64,000 bases of DNA from AP-15 sp963799085 (GTDB taxonomy: Bacteria > Pseudomonadota > Alphaproteobacteria > ATCC43930 > CGMCC-115725), in NCBI GenBank assembly GCA_963799085.1, contig CAWCWA010000021.1, forward strand, positions 1-64,000. The letters run 5' to 3'. Under the pieces are notes generated by a model that was given only the letters and a program-made list of their open reading frames with translations, had not been told where the DNA came from and did no database searches. Shown here one piece after another: positions 56,143-64,000 of this stretch. Each line of letters opens with the position of its first letter. Within the stretch, counting starts at the first letter, position 1. The position numbers and the translations under genes are program-made.

Positions 56143-57097
56143 CTATCCTCGCAGATCAGCGAGGAGAGGCAGCACCTCGGCGGCGAAGCGTTCGATCTGC
56201 GCCGGCCGCTCCTCATAGGGGCCAACGAGATCGACGCTTAGATGACGCACGCCCGGCAGCGTGAAAGGCGCGGATGCGCTCCGCCACCTCCTCTGGCGTG
56301 CCAAGTGCCGCATAGCGCCGCGCCGCTTGCCGGAAATCCATCGCATAGCGCACGCTCAGCGTCTCGGTCGCGGCGTCGAGCGCTTTCTCGTACGTGTCGT
56401 CGAGCCGGCTGCAATTGGCGCAGGCGGCGGTGGTCAGCCGCCGGCTCACCCTGGGCACCGGGGTGTACCTGCTGCCGCTGCGCCATCCCGCCCCGGTCGC
56501 CAAGGAGGTCGCGACCCTCGACCACCTGACCGAGGGAAGGCTGATTTTCGGGGTCGGGGTCGGCGGCGAGTTCCCGAAGGGATACGAGATGTGCGGCGTC
56601 GATCGGGCCGAACGCGGCGCCCGCCGCCGGCGAGGGGATCGCGGTCTTGCGGCGGCGGGCGCGGCGAGACGGTCCCGATCGGGGCCGCTACTTCTCATTC
56701 GCCGATGTGCGGATGCTGCCGCCGCCGCGGCAGAAGGGCGGGCCGCCGATCTGGTGCGGCGGGCGCTCGCAGGCGGCCTTGCGCCGGGCCGGGAGGCTTG
56801 CCGATGGCTGGATATCCTATGTCGTAACGCCCGAGACCTGCGCAGCCGGCCTCGAAACGATCGCCGCGGCGGCGGCCCGCCGCGGCCTGACGTGGTTCGG
56901 CGCAGCGGATCGAGGATCGGCACGGCAAAGGCGATATGGTCGCCGACCCAAATCGAATCATAGCCGCAGCGGTCGACCAGCTCGACCAGCGCCGCCAACT
57001 CGTCGATGCGCGGCAGCCAGGGCGCTGTCGCCGGCTCGGTGCGGCGCTGGATCGTCTGGATGCCGACGCGCAACCGGGGATCGAGCGGCAGGTCCAT
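56143..57097 (-). pseudogene. LLM-class oxidoreductase whose central ~490 bp is inverted
   Basis: On the minus strand the N-terminus (MDLPLDPRLRVGIQTIQRR, GYDSIWVGDHIAFAVPILDPL) lies at 57097-56910. The C-terminus (LDDTYEKALDAATETLSVRYAMDF, then FAAEVLPLLADLRG) lies at 56410-56143. The missing middle is encoded on the PLUS strand between them: LTLGTGVYLLPLRHPAPVAK, DHLTEGRLIFGVGVGGEFPK, GRYFSFADVRMLPPPRQKGG, PPIWCGGRSQAALRRAGRLA. The gene cannot be translated as it stands. At least two frameshifts are also present. This is either a true inversion or an assembly fold-back. Confidence 0.75.
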
Positions 57098-57118
57098 CGA
57101 GATGCCCTCCAGGCCGCC

Positions 57119-58338
57119 TCAGACCGCGCCGAGCGCGCGCAATCGGGCGATCTCGGCCGGCGGTATAGCCGATTTCTTCGAGAACGGCGTCGGTGTCGGC
57201 GCCGAGATCGGGGGCGGGGCTGCGCAGCCGGCAGGGCGCGTCGCTCGAATTTGATCGGGAAGCCCAGCATCCTCGACCTCGCCATGCCCCGGATGTTCGG
57301 CGCTCACCACCATCTCCTGTTCGATGACCTGCGGGTCGGCGAAGACCTCGGCGAGGTTCTTCACCCGGTCGCAGGGCACGCCGGCGGCGTTCAGCAAGAC
57401 GATCCAGTGCTCGCTCGTGCCCTCGCGCAGCCGCTGCCTCGACGCAGGCGTTGACCGCGTCGCGGTTCGCGACGCGCAGATCGTTGGTCGGGAATTCCGG
57501 GCGGTCGCGCAGTTCGGCAAGTTCGAGCGCGTCGAGCAGGCGCTGATAGGATTCTTCCTGCGACGGCGCTATCGCAACCTCGCCGTCCTTGGTGCGGAAG
57601 AGGCCATAGGGCGAGACGATCGCATGGTCGTTGCCGGTGCGCGCGGTGGTCTCGCCGGTCGCCAGATGGTTCGCCGCGATGAAGCCCAGCACGCTGATCA
57701 TCGCATTGTTGAGGCTGGCGCCGACCGTCTCGCCCTGCCCGCTCCGGCCGCGGCCGACGAGGGCAGCGCAGATGCCGAGCGCTCCCTGCAGGCCGGCGAT
57801 CAGATCGGCGATCGGCGGGCAGGCGCGCATCGGCCGTCCGTCGGCCTCGCCGGTGACGCTCATGAACCCGCTCATCGCCTGCGCGACAAAGTCAAAGGAG
57901 GGCCGGTCGCGATAGGGGCCGCTCGAGCCGAAACCCGAAATGTTGCAATAGACGAGATTGGGGTTGAGCGCATCACGCCGCGCCGCGTCGAACCCCATCG
58001 CGGCCAATACACCCGGCCGGAAATTTTCGACCAGCACGTCGCTGCGCGCGATCAGCCGCGCCAATGCCGCGCGCCCCTCTTCGTGCCGCAGATTGAGCGT
58101 CAGCGAGCGCTTGTTGCGGTTGAATCCGGCGAAATACCAGCTGACCCCGTCGCGGATCGCACCCTGCCGGCGGATCGGGTCGCCGCTTCCGGGCGTCTCC
58201 ACCTTGACGACTTCGGCGCCCATATCGGCCAGCAGCATCGAACAGAACGGCCCCGCCAATATCCGCGTCAGATCGACGACCCGCACCCCGGAAAGCGGCC
58301 CGGCTGGCGCCCTCCTGCGATATCGGCTCGTCGCTCAT
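57119..58338 (-). CDS. CaiB/BaiF-type (class III) CoA-transferase, several frameshifts
   Basis: Starts MSDEPISQEGAS at 58338, then after a shift AGPLSGVRVVDLTRILAGPF. ADMGAEVVKVETPGSGDPIRR, LVENFRPGVLAAMGFD and ACPPIADLIAGLQGALGI (catalytic Asp) are diagnostic. The C-terminal part lies in other frames: EHWIVLLNAAGVPCDRVKNL, AEVFADPQVIEQEMVVSAEH and VLEEIGYTAGEIARLRALGAV. Indels fall near 58310, 57430, 57270, 57235 and 57165. It transfers CoA between carboxylates; the substrate is unknown. Its start overlaps the MT-A70 stop by 4 nt. Confidence 0.85.
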
Positions 58339-58985
58339 GTGCCACCTGCCGTCCCGGCCGCGACGCCCGAATGATGGGAGTAGGTGCTCCAACTCGGCCG
58401 ATAATCCTCGCCGGCCTCCTCGCCCCATTCTCCCAGCCCGGCCGGCGGCCGCGGGCAAACAATTCCAGATAGGGGCCCGGACTGCAGGCCTCGATCAGGG
58501 CGTATTGCTCATCGGGCTTGCGGGAATGCTCTCGCTTGCGCGTTCCGAGATAATTCACCTGGCGACGGCCCGGCGGCAATGTCCGCGCATTCCTGCCGCG
58601 CACGCCGAACAACAGCATTTCGGTGACGTTCGCGGAAATAAAAGCCGACCCCGCGTCCGTCCGATCCGCCATCTTTCCGGAGCTTATGCCAGACGATGTT
58701 TGTCTTGTATTCGAACCCCCAGGCCGACATGACGCGCAACCCCTCCGGCAATAGCGCGTTCGGCGCCCACAAATAGAGATGCGCGACGTCGGCCGCGATC
58801 TCGGCAACTGGCAGTGCGGCGATCTCCTCGACGCTCAGCGTGCCGTAGCGCGAGAGGCGTCGGTGCTCCGGCGCCATCTTCCCTGTCCGATTGAGAAATC
58901 GCCAAGGCGGGTCGGCAAGGATCGTCCGGAACCCACGACCTGCCGCAAAGCTTCTCAAGTTGCTCGCCGCGAAGCCTGCGGGCAT
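58335..58985 (-). CDS. MT-A70-family adenine-N6 methyltransferase, frameshift near 58645
   Basis: About 216 residues. GFRTILADPPWRFLNRTGKM carries the D-P-P-W catalytic motif. YGTLSVEEIAALPVAEIAAD, LYLWAPNALLPEGLRVMSAW and FEYKTNIVWHKLRKDG fit the family. After one shift, FISANVTEMLLFGVRGRN, QVNYLGTRKREHSRKPDEQY and ALIEACSPGPYLELFARGRR complete it. Bacterial members methylate DNA and are common on mobile elements. It is coupled by ATGA overlap to a CoA-transferase, an odd pair. Confidence 0.85.
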
Positions 58986-59040
58986 TCCGGGCGCAGCGCC
59001 GGCTCCGCCCCGAGAGGCGGAACCGGCTTGCCGATGCGGT

Positions 59041-60744
59041 CTAGCCGTGATTGGCCTGGTAGTAGGTGTTGCGCAAGACGCGGCCGGGCAACGCCCCGGT
59101 GTGCTTGCCGTTCTCCATCAACACTTGGCCGTTGACGATCGTCGCCATGATGCCGGCCGCCGGCTCCTTCATCCGCCAGCCGCCCGCCGGGAAGTCGTGG
59201 ACGACGCTCTCGGGTAATGGGCGCACCGTGTCGGGGTCGAAGATCACGATGTCGGCCGCCATCCCGGGCCGGATCAGGCCACGGTCATAGAGACCCAACG
59301 CCGAGGCCGAATCGAAGGTCAGCCGGCGCACCGCCTGTTCGAGGCTCATGACGTGCTTTTCGCGCACCCACTCCGACAAGAGCCGCGTGCAATAGCCGTA
59401 GCCGCCGTGGAACTGGACGTGTGCGCCGCCGTCCGACAGGCCGACGATGGCGTTCGGGTATGTCAGGATCTTGGCCATCGCCTCGTCGTCGACATTGTTC
59501 TCCGACTGCATGAAGCCGGTGTCGAGGTTCTCCTCGACCACGAGATCGAGGAAGGCGTCGATCACGCGCTTGTTCTGTTCCTTGGCGATCTGGCCGATGG
59601 TCTTGCCCTGGAGCCCCTTGTTTTTGTCGAGAACCGGGGTTTCGACCCACATGTAGTTGTACCACTCCTTCGAGTAGCCGGCCGCCGGCACATCGACTTT
59701 GTGCTCGACGACTTCCTCGTGGAGTTTCTGCCGGACTGCCGGGTCGGCGTAGGCCTTCAGTTTTTCCTCGTCCGACGACAAGAGGATCGGGTGCCAGGTC
59801 GGCGAGCCGCGGAACACCTGGCAGTTGCGCATCGTAAAGCTCTGCGTGACGCGGTTCGGGCTGCACAGCGGATAGGCCCGGATGCCGGCCTTCGAGGTCT
59901 CCTCGACCCGAGCCATGTGCTGCTTCCAGGCATCGGGCTCGCGCACGGTCTGGCCGAGATTGTTATAGATGACAGTGCGGCCGGTTGCCTCCGAAAGGCG
60001 CGCCATCAACCCGTCGTTGAGCTCGGCCGCGCGCCCGCCGCCCGACTGGATGATGCCGGTGCCCATTTCGCGCAGCACGTCGCCGAGCGCGAAAATTTCC
60101 TTCTCGTCGGCCCACAATGCCGGGATGTGGACGCCCTGCGGGTCGTAATGGCCCTTGTTGCGCGACACCGAGAGGCCGAGCGCCCCGCCCTTCATGCCGT
60201 CGCGCACGACGTCCTGCATCTTCTTGATTTCACCGTCGGTCGCGGTGCGGCCCTGGGCCTCGTCGCCCATGACGTAATAGCGCACCGTCGAATGGCCGAT
60301 CAGATTGCCGACATTGACGCCGAGATTCTGGTCGAGCCGGTCCATGTATTGCGGGATCGTCTCCCAATCGACCTCGACGGTGTTCAACACCTCCATCGGG
60401 ATCGCTTCGACATAGGAGAGGAATTCGGCGACCCGCTTGGCGGTGCCCGGGCGAACCGGCGCCAAGGCCAGCGAGCAATTGCCGAAAACGACCGTCGTGC
60501 AGCCGTGATCGGGCGAGAACGAGCACAGCGGGTCCCAGGTGACCTGCGCGTCGTAATGGCAATGGTTGTCGACAAAGCCCGGCGCCACCACCCGGCCTTC
60601 GGCGTCGATCGTCTTCGTCGCGGGCCCGCAGAGCTTGCCGATTTCGACGATCTTGCCGTCCTTGACGCCGACATCGCCGCGAAACGCCGGCATGCCCGAG
60701 CCGTCGACGATCCGCCCGTTCTTGATCAAGAGATCATACGCCAT
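59041..60744 (-). CDS. N-acyl-D-amino-acid deacylase/D-aminoacylase-type amidohydrolase
   Basis: 567 residues from ATG 60744 (MAYDLLIKNGRIVDGSGMPA). Metal site: APGFVDNHCHYDAQVTWDPL (H-x-H), VFGNCSLALAPVRPG with the family Cys, HSTVRYYVMGDEAQGR, and NAIVGLSDGGAHVQFHGGYG (catalytic Asp). The C-terminal RGLIRPGMAADIVIFDPDTV is the amidohydrolase cap. The frame is intact. Similar proteins hydrolyse N-acyl-D-amino acids or cyclic amides; the substrate here is open. It is divergent from the restriction-modification gene. Confidence 0.9.
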   Translation of the reverse strand: MAYDLLIKNGRIVDGSGMPAFRGDVGVKDGKIVEIGKLCGPATKTIDAEGRVVAPGFVDNHCHYDAQVTWDPLCSFSPDHGCTTVVFGNCSLALAPVRPGTAKRVAEFLSYVEAIPMEVLNTVEVDWETIPQYMDRLDQNLGVNVGNLIGHSTVRYYVMGDEAQGRTATDGEIKKMQDVVRDGMKGGALGLSVSRNKGHYDPQGVHIPALWADEKEIFALGDVLREMGTGIIQSGGGRAAELNDGLMARLSEATGRTVIYNNLGQTVREPDAWKQHMARVEETSKAGIRAYPLCSPNRVTQSFTMRNCQVFRGSPTWHPILLSSDEEKLKAYADPAVRQKLHEEVVEHKVDVPAAGYSKEWYNYMWVETPVLDKNKGLQGKTIGQIAKEQNKRVIDAFLDLVVEENLDTGFMQSENNVDDEAMAKILTYPNAIVGLSDGGAHVQFHGGYGYCTRLLSEWVREKHVMSLEQAVRRLTFDSASALGLYDRGLIRPGMAADIVIFDPDTVRPLPESVVHDFPAGGWRMKEPAAGIMATIVNGQVLMENGKHTGALPGRVLRNTYYQANHG

Positions 60745-60972
60745 TTCCATCCCTTTCTTGGTGGTTCCATCGGACGCACTTTTGCCGGTTGCTACTGTAA
60801 CACCCGACCGCCGTCGCCCGATCAAAAATCGGCAACGATCAGTGCGGAAAACCCGCCGAGCGTGTACAAAATGCAATGTAACAGAACGGTAAGCATGGCT
60901 AACGTAGATCCAACCGTCGGAACTCCCGTGCAGGCTATGCACTCGACCAAAACGCGACGAATTTGACGAGCC
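60745..60972. promoter_or_regulatory. Divergent promoter interval with repeated TGTAACA
   Basis: 228 bp between the amidohydrolase and the restriction-modification gene. TGTAACA occurs at about 60795 and 60874 in direct orientation, within less GC-rich sequence (tgtacaaaatgcaatgtaac). No small gene is supported. The repeats could be regulator sites. Confidence 0.35.
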
Positions 60973-63900
60973 GTGCAAAGAACCGATCCCCTTAGAGAGG
61001 CCGTGTCACGCTTCGGCGCCGCCCTAAAGCCGAAATTTTCGGGAATAGGAGCCTCGGGCTCACCCGAGGATCAACTTCGCGGCCCGCTGGATCAGTTGGT
61101 GCAGGACATCGTCGTGGTACTCGGATGGGCCGCGAACGTTGTTCTTGTCGGCGAGTCCTCGGTAGTGGAGTTGAAGACGCGCCCCGACTTTGCCGTAACC
61201 AAGCAGAGCCTGCTGGTCGGGTTCATCGAGGTGAAGGCGCCGGGAAAGGGAGCCGACCCGCGCAGGTTTTCCGACCAACACGACAAGGACCAGTGGCAGA
61301 AACTCAAACTGCTGCCCAACCTTGTCTACACCGACGGCAATTCCTTCAGCCTGTGGCGGGACGGCCAGCTTCAAGGCGAGATCGTTCGCCTGGACGGTTC
61401 GGTCGAGAGCTCCGGCGTCGGTTTACGCGCGCCCGCGAGCCTCCTCCGGCTGTTTACGGACTTTCTCGACTGGCAGCCCATCCCGCCTCGTTCCGCGCCG
61501 CAACTTGCCGAAATCGGTGCCCGCCTTTGCCGGCTGCTGCGGGACGAAGTGATCGAACAGATGGCGCTCGGCAGCCCCGCGCTGACCAATCTGGCGATGG
61601 ATTGGCGACGGACGCTGTTCCCCGACGCCTCCGACGAAACCTTCGCCGACGGCTACGCGCAGGCCGTCACCTTTGGCCTGCTGATGGCGCGCGCCCAGGG
61701 TATCGAGCTTCGCGATGGTCTCGACCGCGCCTCGCGGACGCTTCGCCACACCAATCTGCTGATCGGTACCGCGCTGCGTGTGCTCACCGATGATGTCGAC
61801 GAGCAGGCGACCCTGAAAACTTCTCTGAGCACCCTCACCCGCGTCCTCGACGTGGTGCACTGGCCAACCATCAGCAAGGGCGATCCGGAAGCGTGGCTGT
61901 ACTTCTATGAGCACTTCCTCAGCGTTTATGACAACGCGCTCAGAAAGAAGACCGGCTCGTACTACACGCCGCCTGAGATCGTCACCGCGATGGTTCGGCT
62001 CGTGGACGAGGCGCTGCGTGACGGCCGCCGGTTCGGAGTCGTTGAAGGCCTGGCCTCTCCGGAGGTCACACTCGCCGATCCGGCGATGGGCACCGGCACA
62101 TTCCTGCTCGGGGTGCTGCAGCGCATCGCCGAGAGGATCAGGGAGGACCAGGGAGAGGGCGCCGTTCCAGGAGCGATCCTTGCGGCGCTGAGCCGGCTGA
62201 TCGGCTTCGAGATGCAATTCGGCCCATTTGCCGTCGCGCAGCTCCGCTTGACCGCCGAAGTGCTGGACCTCATGAACATCGACGCAGCCGAACGCGAGCG
62301 CATCGCGCTGCGCCTGTTCCTGACCAACACTCTCGGCAACCCCGCCGAGGAGCACGAATACATCTCCTCCGGTCTGCTGCCCTTGGCTGAGTCCCGGCGG
62401 GCCGCGAACGCGATCAAGCGCTCGGAGCCGATTTTCGTGGTGATCGGCAATCCGCCCTATAAGGAACGGGCGAGGGGACTGGGCGGATGGATCGAGAGCG
62501 GCACCGCCCATACGGTGGTGCCGTTGCGCGACTGGCTGCCGCCCGCCGACTGGGGCGTTGGCGCGCACGCCAAGCACCTGCGCAACCTCTATGTCTATTT
62601 CTGGCGCTGGGCGACCTGGAAGGTGTTCGGCGGCAGCGTTGTCGCGCCGGACACGCCGCCGGTCACGCCGCGGCGCGGCGTTGTGTGCTTTATCACCGTG
62701 GCAGGTTTTCTCAACGGCCCCGGCTTCCAGAAGATGCGCGCCGATCTGCGGCGCGACACCGACGAAATTTGGGTCATCGATTGCTCGCCCGAAGGCCACC
62801 AGCCGCCGGTAGCCTCGCGCGTCTTTCAGGCGGTGCAACAGCCGGTGTGCATCGTCCTCGCGCTGCGCCTCGCGGATTGCGACCCCGCAGCGCCGGCGCG
62901 GGTGCGTTTCCGCTCGCTGCCAGTTGGCGATCGTGAGGAAAAGTTCTCGGCGATCGCGGCGATCGGGCTCGATGGCGGCTGGGTCGATTGCCCGAGTGAG
63001 TGGCGCGCGCCGTTTCTGCCGGAAGCGGCGAACGAATGGGCGACCTACCCGGCATTGGACGAGTTCTTCGTCTACAATGGCTCGGGCGTGATGCCAGGTC
63101 GGACCTGGGTCATCGCGCCGGACGCCGAACTCGCTGCGCCGCCGCTGGGACCGCCTGATCCGGGAACGCGAGCCTGGCGTAAAGGAACGGCTCTTTCACC
63201 CGCATCTGGTTCGCGGCGAGTTGCGTGACAGACACATGCACAAGGTGCCGACCGAAAGCCTGCACGGCTACGAGCCTCGGATGATGGCGGTAGCATCGGA
63301 CACGGGCCCAGTGACTACCCCGATCCGATACGGTTTCCGATCCTTTGACCGGCAATGGATTATCCCTGATTACCGGCTACTGAATCGGCCAAACCCGACA
63401 CTCTGGAACACGCACTTTGCGCGACAGGTCTATCTGACTGCACCGCACGACCGCACGCCGACTAACGGCCCGGCTCTGACCTTCACCGCCTTAATTCCGG
63501 ACCTCCATCATTACCATGGCCGCGGCGGCCGGGCTTATCCGCTGTGGGCGAATGCCGACGCGACCGAGCCCAATATTCGCCCTTGCGTGCTGATCCGGCT
63601 CGGCGAGGCCTACGGGCGGGCTGTCGGCGCGGAGGAGGTTTTCACGTATATCGCGGCGGTCGCGGCTCATCCCGCCTACACTGCCCGCTTCGCGCCGGAT
63701 CTGGTGCAGCCGGGCTTGCGCATTCCGCTTACCGGTGATCGCGCGCTGTTCGACGAGGCCGCTTGCCTGGGCCGCGAAATCATCTGGTTGCATACTTTCG
63801 GCGAGCGCTTCGTCGATCCTGCGGCGGAGCGTCCCGCGGGAGCGCCGCGGCTTGCGGAAGGCGGGCCGCGCATTCCCGCCAAAGGCGCCATCCCCGATAA

Positions 63901-64000
63901 TCCCGCCAGGATGCCGGACACGATCTCGTACGGCCTCACAAACCGCCGCTTATGGATCGGCGAGAGTTACGTCGAAAACGTCCCTCCCGAAGTGTGGGCC
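60973..64000 (+). CDS. Single-chain restriction-modification enzyme (N6-adenine methylase, Type ISP/IIG-like), 3'-partial, frameshift near 63160
   Basis: From GTG 60973. Residues about 40-90 form a PD-(D/E)XK-type nuclease: SVVELKTRPDFAV, then GFIEVKAPGKG. A helical spacer leads to the methylase: KKTGSYYTPPEIVTAMVRLV, DPAMGTGTFLLGVLQR (motif I) and FVVIGNPPYKERARGL (motif IV, NPPY). After a shift near 63160 the specificity-type C-terminus continues: ERLFHPHLVRGELRDRHMHK, DRQWIIPDYRLLNRPNPTLW and YHGRGGRAYPLWANADATEP, up to the window end. The C-terminus resembles the Type ISP specificity domain, but no helicase motifs lie between nuclease and methylase. It probably is a phage-defence enzyme. 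Confidence 0.88.

Overview
The window is GC-rich (about two thirds G+C by eye) and bacterial. The block tRNA-Ala / TIGR02300 / aroA / cmk / rpsA / ihfB / lapA, a SAM-II riboswitch in front of metZ, and several alphaproteobacteria-type families point to an alphaproteobacterium, probably Rhodospirillales-like; the genus cannot be read from the sequence. Many genes that should be intact carry single-base frameshifts. One is in rpsA, which is essential, so a good part of these are probably sequencing indels (for example an unpolished long-read assembly) and not real pseudogenes. Frameshifted genes are given below as one spanning feature.

Layout. 1-3.3 kb: a trypsin-like protease/TPR gene with near-identical 48-residue repeats, split by an IS5-family element. 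3.3-6.8 kb: a TetR regulator followed by a GrdB-like SELENOPROTEIN, in which an in-frame TGA gives a U-x-x-C motif and a SECIS-like hairpin follows; then a glutathionyl-hydroquinone reductase and an AhpD-like protein. 6.9-19 kb: a metabolic stretch with a winged-helix protein, PPOX protein, ureohydrolase, enoyl-CoA hydratase, RadC, an atypical acyl-CoA dehydrogenase, M20 and M81 hydrolases, a ketopantoate-reductase-like protein and a CMD protein. 19.3-28.1 kb: one tightly packed minus-strand operon of a contractile injection system (eCIS): sheath, tube, zinc-ribbon protein, Pro-rich protein, DUF4255 protein, AAA+ ATPase and hub/tube protein. No spike, PAAR or baseplate wedge genes are present. 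28.3-36.1 kb: LLM oxidoreductase, 6PGDH-like protein, siroheme/sulfite reductase genes, metZ under a SAM-II riboswitch, a GIY-YIG gene bracketed by palindromes, a TRAP binding protein and an SDR.

36.1-47.4 kb is a decayed integrative element or prophage: a broken VapE gene with an IS21-family insertion, terminase small subunit, excisionase, capsid remnant, TSCPD and cold-shock proteins, and a tyrosine recombinase whose end reads into tRNA-Ala(GGC). 47.5-53.7 kb is the housekeeping block plus a reduced Rieske protein. 53.7-61 kb holds a GAF/PAS adenylate cyclase, a LLM oxidoreductase gene whose middle is inverted, a CaiB-type CoA-transferase overlapping an MT-A70 methyltransferase, and a D-aminoacylase-like amidohydrolase. 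The last 3 kb is a single-chain restriction-modification enzyme that runs off the window.

The observations most worth following are the selenoprotein, the internally inverted LLM gene, the sheath with a duplicated surface domain, the GIY-YIG/palindrome unit that seems to have removed the signal peptide of a TRAP binding protein, and several enzymes missing expected catalytic residues.
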